A stretch of DNA of 9,899 nt from Bacteroidota bacterium (GTDB lineage: Bacteria; Bacteroidota; Bacteroidia; Chitinophagales; Saprospiraceae): the NCBI GenBank assembly GCA_029573365.1, contig JAKQGD010000642.1, positions 1 through 9,899 on the forward strand, read 5' to 3'. A program made the position numbers and the translations under genes. Below are positions 1 through 7,303 of the stretch, in pieces. The notes below the pieces were generated by a model. The model saw only the letters and a list, made by a program, of their open reading frames with translations, was not told the origin of the DNA and ran no database searches. Numbering within the stretch: position 1 is the first letter of the stretch; each line of letters opens with the position of its first letter.

Positions 1-488
1 TTAAATTCGTCTACAAAACCTTTCAATTCGGCCAGTGAGTGGAATTCTCTCTCGGCAAATTGCCTCAGATCTCCCTGTAGCAGGAGTGTGGCAGGTATGG
101 TGCCTGACCAATCAGGATGCACCTTTTCGAGCCAGTCATTGTACTTGTTGTCTGCGAGAAGCACGATTTCAGCACTAATTTTATTTTTTTTGAGAAAAGG
201 CATCAGGACGCTTTTCAACTGGCTTTTAAGGTCGAGGCTGACCAGTACAATTTTTGTTTTGGGCTCGGTATTGGAGGCATGGAGTTGATCGAAGTAAGGT
301 AATTCTGTAACACAAGGCTTACACCATGTAGCCCAGAAATTAATCACCAAAGTAGTATCTCCTTTATGAAAATACTCTTTTTCGAAATTTTCAAATTTTT
401 GGAACACCCTGATGTCCTGAGCTGTTGCCCAAATGCCAAGTAACATTACCGGAATCAAAAAAAACAGTCTTAATTTGTTTTGCTTCAT
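1..488 (-). CDS. TlpA/ResA-like thioredoxin-fold protein, C-terminus cut by window edge
   Basis: Read from ATG at 488-486, the frame stays open to the left edge and gives 162 residues. Residues 1-23 look like a Sec signal peptide (KQNK basic start, hydrophobic core, ATAQ cleavage region). The redox motif FWATWCKPC places the CxxC cysteines at 56 and 59. The segment SGTIPATLLL carries the expected cis-proline at about 132 of a thioredoxin fold. TlpA/ResA proteins are envelope thiol-disulfide oxidoreductases, often reducing cytochrome c or other exported proteins; the partner here is unknown. The protein is probably near its natural end, since family members are about 160-190 residues and the last residues (LAELKGFVDEF) match a terminal helix. 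It lies 48 bases downstream of the TPR-like membrane gene on the same strand and may be cotranscribed with it. Confidence 0.85.
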   Translation of the reverse strand, partial: MKQNKLRLFFLIPVMLLGIWATAQDIRVFQKFENFEKEYFHKGDTTLVINFWATWCKPCVTELPYFDQLHASNTEPKTKIVLVSLDLKSQLKSVLMPFLKKNKISAEIVLLADNKYNDWLEKVHPDWSGTIPATLLLQGDLRQFAEREFHSLAELKGFVDEF

Positions 489-494
489 ACCGGT

Positions 495-533
495 GATAAC
501 AAGATTTGGGTTGTTTTAGTTTGCCGATAACAA
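495..533. repeat. Two direct copies of GATAACAA, 31 bp apart
   Basis: GATAACAA occurs at 495-502 and again at 526-533, in the short gap just upstream of the TlpA-like start. The 31-bp spacing is about three helical turns, which would place both copies on the same face of the DNA. This could be a tandem operator or chance in AT-rich sequence; no regulator is identified. Confidence 0.25.
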
Positions 534-536
534 ATT

Positions 537-1148
537 TTACCGCATTTTAGGGCGTCTTCTTTTGCCTCCTGGAGCCATCATTTGTCCTGTTTTCATGCCC
601 ATGCTTTGGGCCAGTTTCATCTGCCCTCTGTTGTTGATGGCTGTCTCAAACTGCTTGAATTGTTCTTTGAGCTGTGGCTCTGTGATTTTAAGCCCTTTGG
701 TTTGGTAAAAATAATTTCTGGCACCGTTCCAGTTGTTTTTCTGAGCCTGTATTCCCGCCATCTGGAGAAGGATCATTGCTTTTTCGTTGTCTGATGGCAG
801 CTTGAGGGCCAGGGCCTGGTTGAAAAAACCCTCAGCTGCGGTGTTGTCTTTGCGTTGAGCGGCAAGCGACCCTTTGAGAATAAAGTAAAAGGCTCTGTTG
901 GTGACATACAGCATCTTCGGAAAGAATGTAAGCCCCAGCCGCTTTTCAGCACCGTCAAAATCCATTTTCTGAAGCATCTCACTTGCCGACTGTATGGTGC
1001 CCAGAAGGAAATAACTGGCCAGGAATATAATCCCTGTGAGGAAGAAAATCCAGCTATATCCAAATCCGGAAGTTACTGTCAGGATGATGCCGCCGATAAA
1101 ACAAATGGCTATGATAGCAAATTTAAGGTAGATATTTATTGAGAACAT
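537..1148 (-). CDS. Small membrane protein with TPR-like helices and basic tail
   Basis: A 203-residue protein I cannot assign to a named family. Two hydrophobic segments near the N-terminus (about residues 9-29 and 32-51) suggest a helical hairpin anchor in the inner membrane. Residues about 55-155 look like degenerate TPR units: a helix pair with FDGAEKRLGL, then LKGSLAAQRKDNTAAEGFFNQ, then MAGIQAQKNNWNGARNYFYQ. The spacing of Ala and aromatic residues is near 34. The C-terminus is strongly basic (GGKRRRPKMR), as if it contacts nucleic acid, phospholipid or a ribosome; that is inference. TPRs usually mediate protein-protein contacts. A -7-like box lies 26 bases upstream of the start. The downstream neighbour is the TlpA-like exported thioredoxin, so a role in envelope assembly is possible but not shown. 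Confidence 0.75.
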   Translation of the reverse strand: MFSINIYLKFAIIAICFIGGIILTVTSGFGYSWIFFLTGIIFLASYFLLGTIQSASEMLQKMDFDGAEKRLGLTFFPKMLYVTNRAFYFILKGSLAAQRKDNTAAEGFFNQALALKLPSDNEKAMILLQMAGIQAQKNNWNGARNYFYQTKGLKITEPQLKEQFKQFETAINNRGQMKLAQSMGMKTGQMMAPGGKRRRPKMR

Positions 1149-1173
1149 TTTGACGCTTTTGGTTATTAGGTTG

Positions 1174-1181
1174 CGAAAATA
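1174..1181 (-). promoter_or_regulatory. Possible Bacteroidota -7 box (TATTTTCG) for the TPR-like gene
   Basis: On the minus strand the sequence reads TATTTTCGCA, 7 of 8 matches to the Bacteroidota -7 consensus TAnnTTTG, ending 25 bases before the ATG at 1148. No convincing TTTG -33 element lies at the expected 19-21 bp upstream, so support is partial. Confidence 0.35.
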
Positions 1182-1319
1182 AGACGATTTTTGCTCTGTT
1201 TTCAGAAGAGGGGCAAAATTAGTGATTTTATGTCTTTTTTGGAAGCCCCGCTTGCTTTTTGGCTAAGGGTAAGACGTTCTGGCAAGTATAATATTTTTAT
1301 CAATAAACCAAACCACAAC

Positions 1320-1736
1320 ATGAAAGTAGTACTGGAATCCAATTTTGGTGAACTCAATTTCAGAGGCACCAACGAACGTGGACAAAGCATTCAGCTGTCA
1401 GGAAATAAGGAGGCGGTAGGTCCCATGGAAACCGTGCTTATGGCCATGGCTGCCTGCAGTGCCATAGATGTGGAGATGATTCTCAAAAAAATGAGGCAGA
1501 AATGCCAGGATATCAGAGTGGAAGTAGATGCAACAAGGGCAGACGCTGTACCAGCTGTGTTTACAAAGATTCAACTGAACTATACCATAACCGGCGCCAT
1601 AAAAGAAGACAAAGCACGGCAGGCGGTGGAGATGTCAATGACGCAGTATTGTTCTGTTTCCAAAATGATAGAGAAATCCGCTGAGATATCCTGGAAAGTA
1701 AAGGTCATCGTACCTGAATGGAACGACCAAATGTAA
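1320..1736 (+). CDS. OsmC/Ohr-superfamily protein, YhfA-like
   Basis: 138 residues from ATG 1320. The open frame extends 43 codons further upstream, but that extension shows no family resemblance and lies in AT-rich intergenic DNA, so 1320 is chosen. The motif GPMETVLMAMAACSAIDVEMIL carries the first conserved cysteine (C46). The second, C111, is in MTQYCSVSKMI. The 64-residue separation matches the peroxidatic and resolving cysteines of Ohr/OsmC. Family members reduce organic hydroperoxides using thiols, although YhfA-type members are less well characterised. A third cysteine (C62) is an extra. It ends 6 bases before metZ on the same strand, so the two are almost certainly one transcript, linking thiol chemistry with sulfur amino-acid synthesis. 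The likely promoter is in 1256-1300 (AT-rich TATAATATTTTTAT), but no proper -33/-7 pair is seen. Confidence 0.88.
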   Translation: MKVVLESNFGELNFRGTNERGQSIQLSGNKEAVGPMETVLMAMAACSAIDVEMILKKMRQKCQDIRVEVDATRADAVPAVFTKIQLNYTITGAIKEDKARQAVEMSMTQYCSVSKMIEKSAEISWKVKVIVPEWNDQM

Positions 1737-1742
1737 GATGAA

Positions 1743-2897
1743 ATGAAATTTGAAACGAGGGCCATCAGGCTTCAGACAGAGAGGTCACACAACAATGAGC
1801 ACAGCACTCCGGTGTATCTTACGAGCAGTTTCGTTTTTGATGATTCCGAACACATGCGTGCCTTGTTTGCCTCCGAAGCCGAGGGCAATATATATTCGCG
1901 GTTTACCAATCCTACTGTCAGGGAGTTTGAACTGAAGATGGCCTCTCTCGAAGAAGGGGAAGACTGTATCGCCACGGCCAGCGGTATGGCAGCAATATTT
2001 GCAACCTTCGCTTCACTCCTCAGCCAGGGAGACCACATCCTCATGTCCAGAGCTGTATTCGGGTCTACATTCAGACTTACTGAAGACTATCTGGCAAAAT
2101 GGGGCATTACTTACAGTTACCTTGACCACTTATCGACAGCAGGATGGCAGGACCTTGTCACACCGGCCACAAAACTGCTGTATCTCGAAACACCCGCCAA
2201 TCCCGGACTCGACATTATGGACCTGAGTCAAATTTCGGCTTTCTGCAGAGAAAATTCGATCCTCCTTGTGGTGGACAATTGTTTTGCCACACCATATCTG
2301 CAGCGGCCCCTCACTCTGGGTGCCGATGTGGTGATACACTCTGCGACAAAATATATCGACGGCCAGGGCAGGGTGCTGGGGGGAGCCATCATTTCTTCCC
2401 GGCACATCATAGACAGGATATTTCCTTTTATGAAAAATGCCGGACCTACCTTGTCAGCATTTAATGCGTGGGTGCTCACCAAAAGCCTGGAGACACTGGC
2501 TGTGAGGATGGACCGACATTGCGATAATGCCCTCAGGGTGGCCCAATGGCTCGCTTCCAGACCGGAGGTGCTTAAGGTACGGTACCCGTTTCTGGTGGGA
2601 GACCCCGGATTTGAGGTAGCCAAAAGACAAATGAAGGCAGGGGGCGGTATGGTCAGCTTTGAGCTTACAGGAGGCATGGATGCAGGTAAAAAACTCATTG
2701 ACAACCGCACCATGATGTCACTTTCTGCCAACCTGGGTGATACCAGGACCATCATAACGCATCCGGCTTCTTCGACACATTCCAAATTGTCACCGCAGGA
2801 CAGGGCGGCGGCAGGTATATCTGACGGATTGATCAGGCTATCGGTAGGTCTGGAACATGCCGATGACATCATTGCAGATCTGGAGCAGGCATTTTAA
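1743..2897 (+). CDS. metZ: O-succinylhomoserine sulfhydrylase (Cys/Met metabolism PLP enzyme)
   Basis: A 384-residue cytoplasmic fold-type I PLP enzyme, the usual length for the family. Visible landmarks are: YSRFTNPT (51-58), whose Tyr and Arg contact the PLP phosphate of the neighbouring subunit; TASGMAAI (78-85); VVDNCFATP with Asp178, which binds the pyridine nitrogen; and HSATKYIDGQGR with Lys203 as the Schiff-base lysine. The extended KYIDGQGRVLGG block is typical of MetZ rather than of cystathionine gamma-synthase or lyase. The reaction expected is O-succinyl- (or O-acetyl-) homoserine plus sulfide to homocysteine, the direct sulfhydrylation route to methionine; the acyl donor cannot be read from sequence. 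It follows the OsmC-like gene after 6 bases, without a clear Shine-Dalgarno sequence. Its stop codon overlaps the convergent porin stop. Confidence 0.93.
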   Translation: MKFETRAIRLQTERSHNNEHSTPVYLTSSFVFDDSEHMRALFASEAEGNIYSRFTNPTVREFELKMASLEEGEDCIATASGMAAIFATFASLLSQGDHILMSRAVFGSTFRLTEDYLAKWGITYSYLDHLSTAGWQDLVTPATKLLYLETPANPGLDIMDLSQISAFCRENSILLVVDNCFATPYLQRPLTLGADVVIHSATKYIDGQGRVLGGAIISSRHIIDRIFPFMKNAGPTLSAFNAWVLTKSLETLAVRMDRHCDNALRVAQWLASRPEVLKVRYPFLVGDPGFEVAKRQMKAGGGMVSFELTGGMDAGKKLIDNRTMMSLSANLGDTRTIITHPASSTHSKLSPQDRAAAGISDGLIRLSVGLEHADDIIADLEQAF

Positions 2898-4006
2898 AAC
2901 CAGACGGACAGACCGGTCAAAAGCCAGGTTAGTTGTTTATTTGCTATTCCGCCTGTACCCTGATAGATTCCTTTTTCGGAAAAAAACCGTCTTGCTTCCA
3001 TTCTAAACAGGGCATTTTCGTGTACTTTCAGGTTGAGACAGGCTGCGGCCCCTGCGGTTTTAAAAGGCATAATCCCTTTGGAATTATACGATGGTACCTG
3101 TATGTTATAAGGGTCACTGAAGTATTCCAGTCTTCCTGAGAGCGAAGCAATGGCAGTGAGTTTGTACTTTGCCGTAATGTTGGCCTGCCACCAGGTGCGA
3201 TATATAGACGATTTTTTTAGGTTTTGCCGGCCGTAATACACATTGGAGGTGCAGGAAAACCGGCCTTCAGGGGCATATATCCAGTAAAGATCAGTAAAAT
3301 ATCGTGTGCCACAGTCAATACCTCCGGCACAGTCATCCTTGCCGATATAAGTATTCCAGTTAATGAGATTTCTGGCGTCGGGTCTGTATTCCACCTGTGT
3401 AGCCACAGACATGGCTTTGTCGGGATTGCTTATTTGCTGCCAGCCATTGAGTAGGTACATATACAGGTTAACCTTGGAGCCTGCAGGCATGGTCACTCTG
3501 ACCCCAGCCAGATAATAGGGTGTGTATTCGGGGCCCATACTCCTCGAGAGCAAGAGATGGTCTTTGCTCACTGCACTTTCGTTGGTAAACGGAGATCCAA
3601 AAATGCCGGCATCCAACCATATTTGTTTGTTTTTCCATGGCCTGATACCAGCCGAAGCTTCGACTATGTTTTTGAGTGAGGCAGGCTCAGAGGCATAATT
3701 GGCATTCATGTAAGTGCCAAATCCGGGCGTCAGCCTCGCCCTCACTGATGACGTCGAATATCTGAGGTCCAGAAATGCAAGGTTTAGAGCGATCTGATCC
3801 AGTTTGCTCATGTTAAACGCATAGGGCATTTCGTCCGTGTCTGCTAATCCTGGTGCTGTTCCGTAATAGACGTCAACATAGCCACCAACGGTGATACTTT
3901 TAAGTTTTTCGCCGCTTAGGGTGTCCATGAGGCCGGGATTGATGACCTGAGCGGAAATGGACAGGGCGGCCAGAAATAAAACACCGGCCAGAGCTGCTGA
4001 TTTCAT
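2894..4006 (-). CDS. BBP2/OmpL-like outer-membrane beta-barrel (putative porin)
   Basis: A 370-residue exported protein. Residues 1-19/20 form a signal peptide (AALAGVLFLAALSISAQ). The mature part alternates polar and hydrophobic or aromatic residues as in beta-barrels, opening with ITVGGYVDVYYG, followed by LNLAFLDLRYS and RARLTPGFGTYMN, features of the putative beta-barrel porin 2 type. It ends in LSVWF, an aromatic C-terminus like those recognised by the BAM machinery. No TonB box or plug domain is visible, so passive diffusion is the likelier mode; the substrate is unknown. Its ATG overlaps the stop of the CNNM/CorC-like gene (ATGA), implying coupled translation. Cysteines in GKDDCAGGIDCGTRY are close together and may form a loop disulfide. 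Family assignment is by pattern only. Confidence 0.75.
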   Translation of the reverse strand: MKSAALAGVLFLAALSISAQVINPGLMDTLSGEKLKSITVGGYVDVYYGTAPGLADTDEMPYAFNMSKLDQIALNLAFLDLRYSTSSVRARLTPGFGTYMNANYASEPASLKNIVEASAGIRPWKNKQIWLDAGIFGSPFTNESAVSKDHLLLSRSMGPEYTPYYLAGVRVTMPAGSKVNLYMYLLNGWQQISNPDKAMSVATQVEYRPDARNLINWNTYIGKDDCAGGIDCGTRYFTDLYWIYAPEGRFSCTSNVYYGRQNLKKSSIYRTWWQANITAKYKLTAIASLSGRLEYFSDPYNIQVPSYNSKGIMPFKTAGAAACLNLKVHENALFRMEARRFFSEKGIYQGTGGIANKQLTWLLTGLSVWF

Positions 4007-5316
4007 TGGTCGTCAGTTTTTCTGTCGCCGCTTAACTCGCGGAGTTGTACCAGACTGATGGTGTTTTTTATTCTTTTTATGATGGTCACTTCGTATTCAT
4101 CTAGCTTGATTTTTTCCTTTTCTGACGGTATCCGGCTACAGACATTTATCAGGACCCCTGCCAATGTTGCAGCATCATTGACCGATTCGAGTGCGTAGGG
4201 AAGGTAGGCATTTATATCACTTAGTGAGGCGGTGGCTTCCACGATATAGGTGTGGTTGTCTGTTTTTTCGACTACGGGCTTTTCGTTGTCAAACTCATCC
4301 TGGATTTCGCCTACCAGTTCTTCCAGTATATCTTCCAGTGTAACAAGACCTTCAGTACCGCCAAATTCGTTGACTATGACGGCCAACTGTGTGTGGTTTC
4401 TTTGAAACTCCTTGAGCAGGCTGGCGATTTTTCGGGTCTCTGTAGTGATGGCTACCGGTCGCAGCAGATCCTTGATTACCAGGGGCTGACCATCTTTGAG
4501 TTTGATGAGGATGTCCTTTGTATTAATAATGCCGGCTATATTGTCGATGTTGCCGTCGTGGCAGGGTATCCGTGAGTAACCTTCTGCCAGCAGATTGACG
4601 AGGTCGTCCTGGTTACCTTTTGACATATCAAAAGTCACCATGTTGTTGCGTGGCACCATGATCTGCCGGGTAGTGGTTTCCGGGAAATCGAAGGCATTTT
4701 TAATGATTTCATAATCTGTATTTACTATGCCTCCTGACTCACCTGACTGTTTTACGAGGTATTTTAGTTCGTCTGAGCTGTGTACTTCTGAACCATGAGC
4801 TGCCTGTATGCCAAAAATACGGAGAATCACATTGGCCAGACCATTGAGTAATCTGATAAAAGGCCTGAAAACCACGTAAAAAAGATTTAGCGGGTAGGCC
4901 ACCCACAGGGTAGTCGACTCGGGCTTTTGTATGGCCAAAGACTTAGGTGCGAGCTCTCCAAAGACGATGTGCAGCACTGTGATGATGGCAAAGGCAACGG
5001 GCAGGGCCAGCTTGTGGGCAAGCTCTGAGGATTCGTCCATGCCAAAAAGGTGAAAGATCTGTATGATAATCTTCGATACTACGGGTTCGCCTACCCATCC
5101 CAAGCCCAGACTGGCCAAAGTAATGCCCAATTGTGTGGCTGCAAGGTATCCGTCGAGATGCTCGATGATGTGCGATGAAAGTTTGGCTGCCTTTACTCCT
5201 GACAATGCTTTCATTTCTATTTGCGAAGCCCTGACCTTGACGATGGCAAACTCGGCTGCGACAAAAAAACCATTGAGAGATACCAGAAAAACTGTAATTA
5301 AAATATCTGCTAACAT
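4003..5316 (-). CDS. CNNM/CorC (HlyC) family membrane protein with CBS pair
   Basis: 437 residues with the full family layout. An N-terminal DUF21/CNNM membrane domain (about 1-170) contains SLNGFFVAAEFAIVKVR and VFGELAPKSLA (Glu121, Pro124, Lys125 conserved). A CBS pair follows (about 215-340): the first starts near RQIMVPRNNMVTFD and the second includes NEFGGTEGLVTLEDILEELVG. A C-terminal CorC_HlyC domain covers about 350-430. CNNM/CorC proteins are inner-membrane divalent cation transporters, usually linked to Mg2+ or Co2+ efflux or homeostasis; the old name haemolysin is misleading. GldE of gliding bacteria is a relative, but nothing here points to it specifically. The stop overlaps the porin start, so both are one operon. 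A good -7 box lies about 75 bases upstream of the start. Confidence 0.92.
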   Translation of the reverse strand: MLADILITVFLVSLNGFFVAAEFAIVKVRASQIEMKALSGVKAAKLSSHIIEHLDGYLAATQLGITLASLGLGWVGEPVVSKIIIQIFHLFGMDESSELAHKLALPVAFAIITVLHIVFGELAPKSLAIQKPESTTLWVAYPLNLFYVVFRPFIRLLNGLANVILRIFGIQAAHGSEVHSSDELKYLVKQSGESGGIVNTDYEIIKNAFDFPETTTRQIMVPRNNMVTFDMSKGNQDDLVNLLAEGYSRIPCHDGNIDNIAGIINTKDILIKLKDGQPLVIKDLLRPVAITTETRKIASLLKEFQRNHTQLAVIVNEFGGTEGLVTLEDILEELVGEIQDEFDNEKPVVEKTDNHTYIVEATASLSDINAYLPYALESVNDAATLAGVLINVCSRIPSEKEKIKLDEYEVTIIKRIKNTISLVQLRELSGDRKTDDQ

Positions 5317-5390
5317 TTAACTTCTGTCAAAGGGTGAAATTAAGAATTAATACCTTCAATCCTTCTGAATAACCTGTCCGTGAATTCCTG

Positions 5391-5398
5391 CAAAATTA
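5391..5398 (-). promoter_or_regulatory. Bacteroidota -7 box (TAATTTTG) for the CNNM-porin pair
   Basis: The minus strand reads TAATTTTGCAGG, a full match to TAnnTTTG. It sits between the DedA stop (5425) and the CNNM start (5316), giving a predicted leader of roughly 65-70 bases. No clear TTTG -33 element is seen 19-21 bp upstream, so the call rests on the -7 box and its position. Confidence 0.45.
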
Positions 5399-5424
5399 GA
5401 GAAGGCATCGTTTATTTTTAGTTT

Positions 5425-6105
5425 TCAGGACGAATATTTTGACGAAAATCTGGTCTTTACAAACTCAAAAACCATGGGTAGCAATGAGATAAATATGATG
5501 CCGAATATCACGGTTTCGAAATTTTTTCTCACAAAAGGAAGGTTACCAAAAAAATACCCCAGCAGTGTAAGACCTATGACCCAAAGTAGGCCTCCTGCGA
5601 CATTGTAGCGTATAAACCTGTTGTACTCCATGGAGCCAATACCCGCGACAAAAGGAGCAAAAGTTCTGACTATGGGCACAAACCTGGCCATGATGATGGT
5701 ACGCGATCCATATTTGCTGAAAAAAGCCTGAGTTCTGGCAATATATTCCTCCTTGACAAGCCTTATGCCTCTGATTTTCCAGTTTAGCACCCTGAGGCCT
5801 ATGGTTTTTCCAAAATAATAGTTGACTGTGTCGCCGGTCACTGCAGCGATGATAAGCAAAACCAGCACCAACCAGAGATTAAGCTGGGCTTTCTCTCCAG
5901 ATTCATTGATGACGCCTGCACAGAAGGTTCCTGCTGCAAACAGCAGCGAATCACCAGGCAACAGAGGCATGACTACCAGACCTGTTTCTACAAAAATGAT
6001 AAGAAAAAGGATGGCATATATCCATATCCCGTAGTCTACGATCATAGTAAAAAGGTGCGTATCAAGGTGCAGCAGGAAGTCAAGCAATGATCGGAATAAT
6101 TCCAT
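5425..6105 (-). CDS. DedA/SNARE-associated family membrane protein
   Basis: 226 residues, normal family length, with several hydrophobic helices and re-entrant segments. Family signatures are FVETGLVVMPLLPGDSLLF, with acidic Glu40 and Asp52, and ARFVPIVRTFAPFVAG, with Arg141 and Arg147. These four sites correspond to the acidic and arginine residues known to be essential in E. coli YqjA/YghB. GGLLWVIGLTLLGYFFG follows near 171-187. DedA proteins act in the inner membrane; members are implicated in proton-dependent envelope homeostasis and in flipping lipid carriers such as undecaprenyl phosphate. The exact substrate cannot be read here. The gene has its own strong -7 box upstream. The CNNM gene follows after 108 bases on the same strand with a separate candidate promoter, so cotranscription is possible but not required. 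Confidence 0.92.
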   Translation of the reverse strand: MELFRSLLDFLLHLDTHLFTMIVDYGIWIYAILFLIIFVETGLVVMPLLPGDSLLFAAGTFCAGVINESGEKAQLNLWLVLVLLIIAAVTGDTVNYYFGKTIGLRVLNWKIRGIRLVKEEYIARTQAFFSKYGSRTIIMARFVPIVRTFAPFVAGIGSMEYNRFIRYNVAGGLLWVIGLTLLGYFFGNLPFVRKNFETVIFGIIFISLLPMVFEFVKTRFSSKYSS

Positions 6106-6136
6106 GTGTAAGGTATGTGTTTTAAAAAAACCGCCG

Positions 6137-6144
6137 CAAAGGTA
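6137..6144 (-). promoter_or_regulatory. Bacteroidota -7 box (TACCTTTG) for the DedA gene
   Basis: The minus strand reads TACCTTTGCGG, an exact TAnnTTTG match ending 31 bases before the DedA ATG. A TTTA at about 16 bp further upstream is a weak -33 candidate with short spacing. Confidence 0.55.
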
Positions 6145-6281
6145 CCATTTATCAGCGAGATAAAGGCGAGAGTCTTGTCATTGTAGTGTGCCGGGTCCGG
6201 GCAGGATGTCTTTAACTACCGACTTTCCCACTATATAAAAGGACTGGTGGTGCGGGCAAAATATTTCATTACCTTTTTGTG

Positions 6282-6289
6282 TATTTTTG
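6282..6289 (+). promoter_or_regulatory. Bacteroidota -7 box (TATTTTTG) that decides the next gene's start
   Basis: TATTTTTGCACC is an exact TAnnTTTG match 15 bases before the ATG at 6305. An in-frame TTG at 6287 lies inside the box and so cannot be in the mRNA if this promoter is used. That favours ATG 6305 and a very short leader of about 10 bases. The -33 element is not clear. Confidence 0.5.
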
Positions 6290-6304
6290 CACCAAAATCG
6301 GATA

Positions 6305-7303
6305 ATGAGCAGTGAAGTAGGCCATAGAAACATCCAGGGTTTGATCCTTGTATGGGCATTTGCCGAATCAGGCATCGGAGGCATCCTGCATGCCCTGAAA
6401 CTGCCATTTACCGGCATTTTAGTCGGTGGCATAGCAGTCGTTTGTATTGCATTGATGGGTTTTTTTGCCACTTCACGTGCCACCACCATCATGTCGGCTC
6501 TTGGCATTGTACTACTTGTCAAACTGACCGTGAGTCCGCATTCGCCATGGCAGGCCTATGTTGCCGTAGTGTTCCAGGGGTGGCTTGGTGCGGCCATGTT
6601 TAGCAGTCGCAATTTTTACAGACTCAAATGTTTGGTATTTAGTGTATTGTGTCTACTGGAGTCAGCGTTACAAAAAATCCTTTTGACCCTTCTGATATAT
6701 GGCAAGCAGCTGATGGAAGCTATAGACAAGGCGGCTCTTTCTCTTGCCTCATCACTAGGTATCCACGGCAGCGGATCCATTGTGATATTCGCGTTTGGCA
6801 TGTATGTTTTGTTGCACCTGGCTGCCGGATTAGCAATTGGCAGATGGATACCATCGATACCCTCACAACTAGCGGAGCTCGACTTGCCGGTATCCGAAAT
6901 AAGTGGCTCTCCCGTGCAGGCCAAAGAGGCGTCCAGGCAGACCGGAAAACACATCCTGATTGGATTTTTGGGACTTACCTTGCTGTTGGTGGCCTTAAAA
7001 ATGATATTGCCCGAACTCAAAATTTCAGACCTGGCACTGATATTTGTCAGGTCCGTACTTGTGAGCCTGGCCCTTATATTTATTGCAGGCCCACTATTGG
7101 TCAGGCTAATACGACGCATGGCCGGTGTGCATAAAAGCAGGATAGAAAACCAGGTTCTGGCTCAGACCCTTGACCAAATACCCGTGTATAGTGCCCAGGC
7201 CTATGAGGTGATGAAGTGGTCACAAAGGGAATTTACCGGTTTTTTAAGAATAAAAAAATTAATCCTTGGATTGCTGTTTATCTCTTTGTACAGGCAGTCA
7301 TGA
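6305..7303 (+). CDS. Polytopic membrane protein of unknown family, coupled to an NTPase
   Basis: 332 residues from ATG 6305; an in-frame TTG at 6287 is rejected because it lies within the predicted -7 box. I do not recognise the family. About eight hydrophobic segments are visible: near 11-30, 36-54, 60-76, 84-100, 108-132, 157-180, 216-236 and 242-264. The first six, compact and Gly/Ala-rich with short loops and a SPHSPWQAY loop at 78-85, recall small-solute membrane subunits such as ECF S-components. This is helix count and texture only. A polar loop (about 181-215) precedes the last two helices. A basic, amphipathic region (RLIRRMAGVHKSRIENQ and onward, about 267-315) is probably cytoplasmic and could dock a soluble partner. 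Its TGA overlaps the start of a P-loop NTPase (ATGA), so the two products are likely made together and may form a complex. Confidence 0.8.
   Translation: MSSEVGHRNIQGLILVWAFAESGIGGILHALKLPFTGILVGGIAVVCIALMGFFATSRATTIMSALGIVLLVKLTVSPHSPWQAYVAVVFQGWLGAAMFSSRNFYRLKCLVFSVLCLLESALQKILLTLLIYGKQLMEAIDKAALSLASSLGIHGSGSIVIFAFGMYVLLHLAAGLAIGRWIPSIPSQLAELDLPVSEISGSPVQAKEASRQTGKHILIGFLGLTLLLVALKMILPELKISDLALIFVRSVLVSLALIFIAGPLLVRLIRRMAGVHKSRIENQVLAQTLDQIPVYSAQAYEVMKWSQREFTGFLRIKKLILGLLFISLYRQS

Noticed and set aside
1191..1319. 43-codon N-terminal extension of the OsmC-like frame
   Set aside because: It encodes no OsmC-family sequence and lies in AT-rich intergenic DNA; the family core begins directly at ATG 1320.
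2228..2872. 214-codon open frame on the minus strand
   Set aside because: It lies wholly inside metZ on the opposite strand, has Ser/Pro-rich low-information composition and matches no family; metZ has clear catalytic motifs.
4003..5316. Considered as gldE, the gliding-motility CorC relative
   Set aside because: The domain layout is shared by all CNNM/CorC proteins and no gld neighbours are present, so the specific name is not supported.
6178..6522. 114-codon minus-strand frame crossing the divergent promoter region
   Set aside because: It overlaps the start of the membrane gene and a consensus -7 box and has no recognisable protein features.
6616..7119. 167-codon open frame on the minus strand, and a 161-codon plus-strand frame at 6649-7134
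   Set aside because: Both overlap the membrane-protein gene that is coupled to the NTPase, and neither shows domain features; they are alternative-frame shadows.
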